Source: Polaromonas sp. (GTDB taxonomy: Bacteria > Pseudomonadota > Gammaproteobacteria > Burkholderiales > Burkholderiaceae_C). Taken from it: a DNA stretch of 64,000 bases. This document shows, piece by piece, positions 60,859 to 64,000 of the stretch. The stretch lies in NCBI GenBank assembly GCA_013823635.1, contig PNML01000001.1, positions 21,929-85,928 of the forward strand, read 5' to 3'. The position numbers and the translations under genes are program-made. The notes beneath the pieces are model-generated. The model had not been told where the DNA came from and ran no database searches. It saw only the letters and a program-made list of their open reading frames with translations. Each line of letters opens with the position of its first letter. The first letter of the stretch is position 1.

Positions 60859-61929
60859 TCAGTCAACCTGGGTCTTGGCCTGGTCCAGCGCCTGTGCGGC
60901 CTGGCGGTACAGCTCGTCGGAGGTTTGGGGCAGTCCGTTGTCGACGGTGACATGGCTGGTCACGACCCGCAACGCCACAGACTGACCCGAAGCAGCCCCC
61001 AGTGCCACTGGGCGCTCAGTGATGGCCTGGGCAAACCGACTGGCGGCCAGTTCGGCCTGGCTGGCGTCACAGGGGTAGAGCACGGCCATGAATTCATCGC
61101 CCGCCATGCGCCCCACCAGTTCGCTGCCACGGGCACACGCCGCCAAGCGGGTGGCCACCTCATGCAACACGCGGTCACCTGTGGCATCCCCGTGCGCCTG
61201 GTTGATGCGCCGAAAACCCACCACATCGAACAACACCACCGACAGCGGCTGCACCTCGCGCCGAGACAGCGCCAAGGTTTTGTCCAAAAAGGCCATGAGC
61301 GCACGCCGGTTGGCGACCTGGGTCAGGGCGTCCTGAAAGACACCGTCCACCAGCCAGCCTTGGCTTTGTTCCAGCTCTTCCCGCAACTGTGTGGTTTTGC
61401 GCACGCTGGCCTGCAAGGCCACATGGTCCATGGCCAGTCTGGCCATGGCCGACAGCATGCGTGCCTCTCGGTCTGACAATTCGCGGGGAATGGTGTCCAT
61501 GAGGGCGAGAGCGCCCACATTGACCCCCTCGACCGTGCTCAGTGCCACGGCCGCAAAAAACCGCACGCCCAGTGGGCCTGTTACCCAAGGGTGGTGCCGG
61601 CAGCCTGTGTCACACAGGGCGTCGGACACCACGCGATAACCCTGCTGCTGCACAAGCGCCTGGCACAGGAGCTGTGCTGCCGCCGTGAGCTGGGATGAGG
61701 GCACGCCCACATGTGCCTTGTGGCAGATGCCCTCATCCCCAAAAAAAGACAGGGTCACCAGAGGCACATTGAACGTCCAACTGGCCAGTTCGACCAACTG
61801 GTCCAGCGTCGCATCGGGTGGCGACCCCAACACATCCAACGCCTGCAGCGCCTCTCGACACCCCGTCACCACGTGGTTGGCTGGGTCTGTGGGCTGGAGG
61901 GTTTGACCTGGGAGGGGAAGATCTGTCAT
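60859..61929 (-). CDS. GAF-GGDEF diguanylate cyclase
   Basis: DALTQVANRRALMAFLD...LVGRMAGDEFMAVL (AGDEF variant). Confidence 0.88.
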   Translation of the reverse strand: MTDLPLPGQTLQPTDPANHVVTGCREALQALDVLGSPPDATLDQLVELASWTFNVPLVTLSFFGDEGICHKAHVGVPSSQLTAAAQLLCQALVQQQGYRVVSDALCDTGCRHHPWVTGPLGVRFFAAVALSTVEGVNVGALALMDTIPRELSDREARMLSAMARLAMDHVALQASVRKTTQLREELEQSQGWLVDGVFQDALTQVANRRALMAFLDKTLALSRREVQPLSVVLFDVVGFRRINQAHGDATGDRVLHEVATRLAACARGSELVGRMAGDEFMAVLYPCDASQAELAASRFAQAITERPVALGAASGQSVALRVVTSHVTVDNGLPQTSDELYRQAAQALDQAKTQVD

Positions 61930-62044
61930 GGGCGGTCCATCGGAGTGGTTGCTGTGACCCTGATTGTCCACCATGCCTCGCCCAGCCAACGTGACTCCAC
62001 CATGGACAAGTGCACTGCCCTGGGCCGCGTCGCGGCCGACCGGT

Positions 62045-62539
62045 TCAGACCGAAGGCTGCGCCGCCAAAGCGGCAAAGGCCTTGACCACCTCGGGCGGTG
62101 CCTGCACCAGCTCGATCAGCACACCCTCGCCGCCAATGGGGAACTCGTCGTTGCCCTTGGGGTGCAAAAACGTGATGTCGAAACCGGCGGCCCCTTTGCG
62201 GATGCCGCCGGGCGCAAAGCGCACACCCTGCTCGCCCAGCCATTGCACGGCCACCGGCAAATCGTCAATCCACAGGCCGATGTGGTTGAGCGGTGTGGCG
62301 TGCACGGCGGGCTTTTTGTCGGGGTCCAGCGGCTGCATCAGGTCCACCTCGACCTTGAACGGGCCGCTGCCGATGGCGCAGATGTCTTCATCGACGTTTT
62401 CACGCTCGGAGCGGAAGGTGCCTGTCACCTCCAGCCCGAACATGTCCACCCACAGTTTTTGCAGGCGGGTTTTGCTGGGACCACCGATGGCAATTTGCTG
62501 GATGCCCAGCACTTTGAAAGGACGCTGCACCGCCATCAC
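62045..62539 (-). CDS. VOC-family protein, probable methylmalonyl-CoA epimerase
   Basis: [26 protein letters not shown]...[25 protein letters not shown]; adjacent to acyl-CoA carboxylase. Confidence 0.78.
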   Translation of the reverse strand: MMAVQRPFKVLGIQQIAIGGPSKTRLQKLWVDMFGLEVTGTFRSERENVDEDICAIGSGPFKVEVDLMQPLDPDKKPAVHATPLNHIGLWIDDLPVAVQWLGEQGVRFAPGGIRKGAAGFDITFLHPKGNDEFPIGGEGVLIELVQAPPEVVKAFAALAAQPSV

Positions 62540-64000
62540 ACGAACTCCACAATGGGTTGGTCCACGGTCAGGCTCTCGCCTTTGCCCGCCAGCACCTTGC
62601 CCACCACGCCGTCGGCGGTGGCGAACAGCACGTTCTCCATCTTCATGGCCTCGATCACCGCCACGCGCTCACCCGCCTGCACTTTTTGGCCCACCTGCAC
62701 GGCCACATCGACCAGCAAGCCGGGCATGGGCGACAGCACGTATTTGCTCATGTCGGGCGGTGCCTTGAAGGGCATGAGGCGGTGCAGTTCGGCCATGCGG
62801 GGCGACATGACCAGCGCTTCGATCTTGGTGCCGTTGTGCTGCACCACCAGCACCAATGGGTTCTTGGCCGTGCCACGCTCGATTTGTGCCGTGAAGGGCT
62901 GGCCATTGACCGTGCCTTCAATGCGCACATCGTTCAGGCGCGAGTCGCTGAAAATTTCGTAGCGAACACCGTCCACCGTGATGGCAGCAGAGCCCAATTT
63001 GGCTGGAAATTCTTCCACATGCACGTCGGCATACTGGTTGCCGCCCTCGTTGCCCAACACCACCACGGTGTAGTTGCTGCCCACCTTCACGTCGTAGCCG
63101 CGCAGCTGCCCGCTGATGCTGGCGGCGCGCTCACGGCTCTTGCGACGCACAAAGGCGGCCAGGGCCACCAGGAAATTGGGGTCGTCGTGCGGCACGTCTT
63201 CGGCCTTGAAGCCGTGGGCGTATTGCTCCGCAATGAAGCCGGTGTTGAACTGGCCCGACACAAAGCGCGGGTGCGCCAGCAAGGCCGCCTGGAATGGGAT
63301 GTTGCTGCTGATGCCGCGAATCACAAAGCCGTTGAGCGCTTCGCGCATCTTGGCGATGGCTTCGGTGCGGTCTTTGCCGTGCACGATGAGCTTGGCGATC
63401 ATGGAGTCGTAGTACATGGGGATTTCCCCGCCATCGACCACGCCCGTGTCCACCCGCACACCGCCGAATGCGCCGTTGGCGTAGGCAGGGCCTTGCAGCG
63501 TTTCCACCGACTGCTCCAGATCGGTGGCCGGTGGCTGAAAGCGCACCAGGCGGCCCGTGCTGGGCAGGAAGTTGCGGAAAGGGTCTTCGGCGTTGATGCG
63601 GCACTCGATGGCCCAGCCCTCGCGCTTGACGTCGGCTTGCGTCAGCGGCAGCTTTTCGCCAGCCGCCACGCGGATCATCAACTCCACCAGGTCCAAGCCG
63701 GTGATGCACTCGGTGACCGGGTGCTCCACCTGCAGGCGGGTGTTCATTTCCAGGAAGTAGAAGTCCTGGTTTTTGCCCACCACGAATTCCACCGTGCCGG
63801 CGCTTTCGTACTTCACGGCCTTGGCCAGGGCCACCGCCTGCTCACCCATGGCTTTGCGGGTGGCTTCGCTGATGAAGGGTGATGGGGCCTCTTCAATCAC
63901 CTTCTGGTGGCGGCGCTGGATGGAACACTCGCGCTCGTTCAGGTACAGCACGTTGCCGTGGCTGTCGCCAATCAGCTGGATTTCGATGTGGCGGGGCTCC
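62536..64000 (-). CDS. Acetyl/propionyl-CoA carboxylase alpha subunit (partial, runs off window end)
   Basis: [41 protein letters not shown]...biotin motif [12 protein letters not shown]. Confidence 0.94.
   Translation of the reverse strand, partial: EPRHIEIQLIGDSHGNVLYLNERECSIQRRHQKVIEEAPSPFISEATRKAMGEQAVALAKAVKYESAGTVEFVVGKNQDFYFLEMNTRLQVEHPVTECITGLDLVELMIRVAAGEKLPLTQADVKREGWAIECRINAEDPFRNFLPSTGRLVRFQPPATDLEQSVETLQGPAYANGAFGGVRVDTGVVDGGEIPMYYDSMIAKLIVHGKDRTEAIAKMREALNGFVIRGISSNIPFQAALLAHPRFVSGQFNTGFIAEQYAHGFKAEDVPHDDPNFLVALAAFVRRKSRERAASISGQLRGYDVKVGSNYTVVVLGNEGGNQYADVHVEEFPAKLGSAAITVDGVRYEIFSDSRLNDVRIEGTVNGQPFTAQIERGTAKNPLVLVVQHNGTKIEALVMSPRMAELHRLMPFKAPPDMSKYVLSPMPGLLVDVAVQVGQKVQAGERVAVIEAMKMENVLFATADGVVGKVLAGKGESLTVDQPIVEFV

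Overview
A 64 kb Burkholderiales (Comamonadaceae-like), GC-rich chromosomal window. Most of it is ordinary core genome: ppiD, tRNAs, hupB, uvrC, earP-efp, an RND efflux set, waaA, alkA/ogt, glmM-folP-ftsH-rlmE, yhbY, prlC, rpiA, pyrD, dnaQ, the isc operon, uvrB, phaZ, rsxB and an acyl-CoA carboxylase. The accessory part is a ~10.9 kb integrated filamentous phage (inovirus), about 30675-41576, inserted between rlmE and yhbY. It encodes a repressor, a gene II/X-type Rep, an ssDNA-binding protein, coat proteins, a pIII/TspB-like adhesin, pVI, Zot, a KfrA-like protein, an HTH protein and a small serine recombinase. A 12-bp direct repeat (GGTATTGACTTT) marks both ends and is codons 2-5 of rlmE. The prophage therefore removes the native rlmE ATG and places it at the right end. 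The att core also lies inside the 3' end of the divergent phage repressor gene, so the repressor C-terminus should differ between integrated and free forms. This resembles the integration-dependent immunity known in some mycobacteriophages. A complete 2,064-bp ISL3-family element sits inside the prophage (24-bp imperfect IRs, perfect 8-bp TSD TTTCTTTC). It carries a phage-type methyltransferase translationally coupled to a transposase with an added Cys-rich HNH-like tail. Family assignments are by reading motifs; no database search was run.
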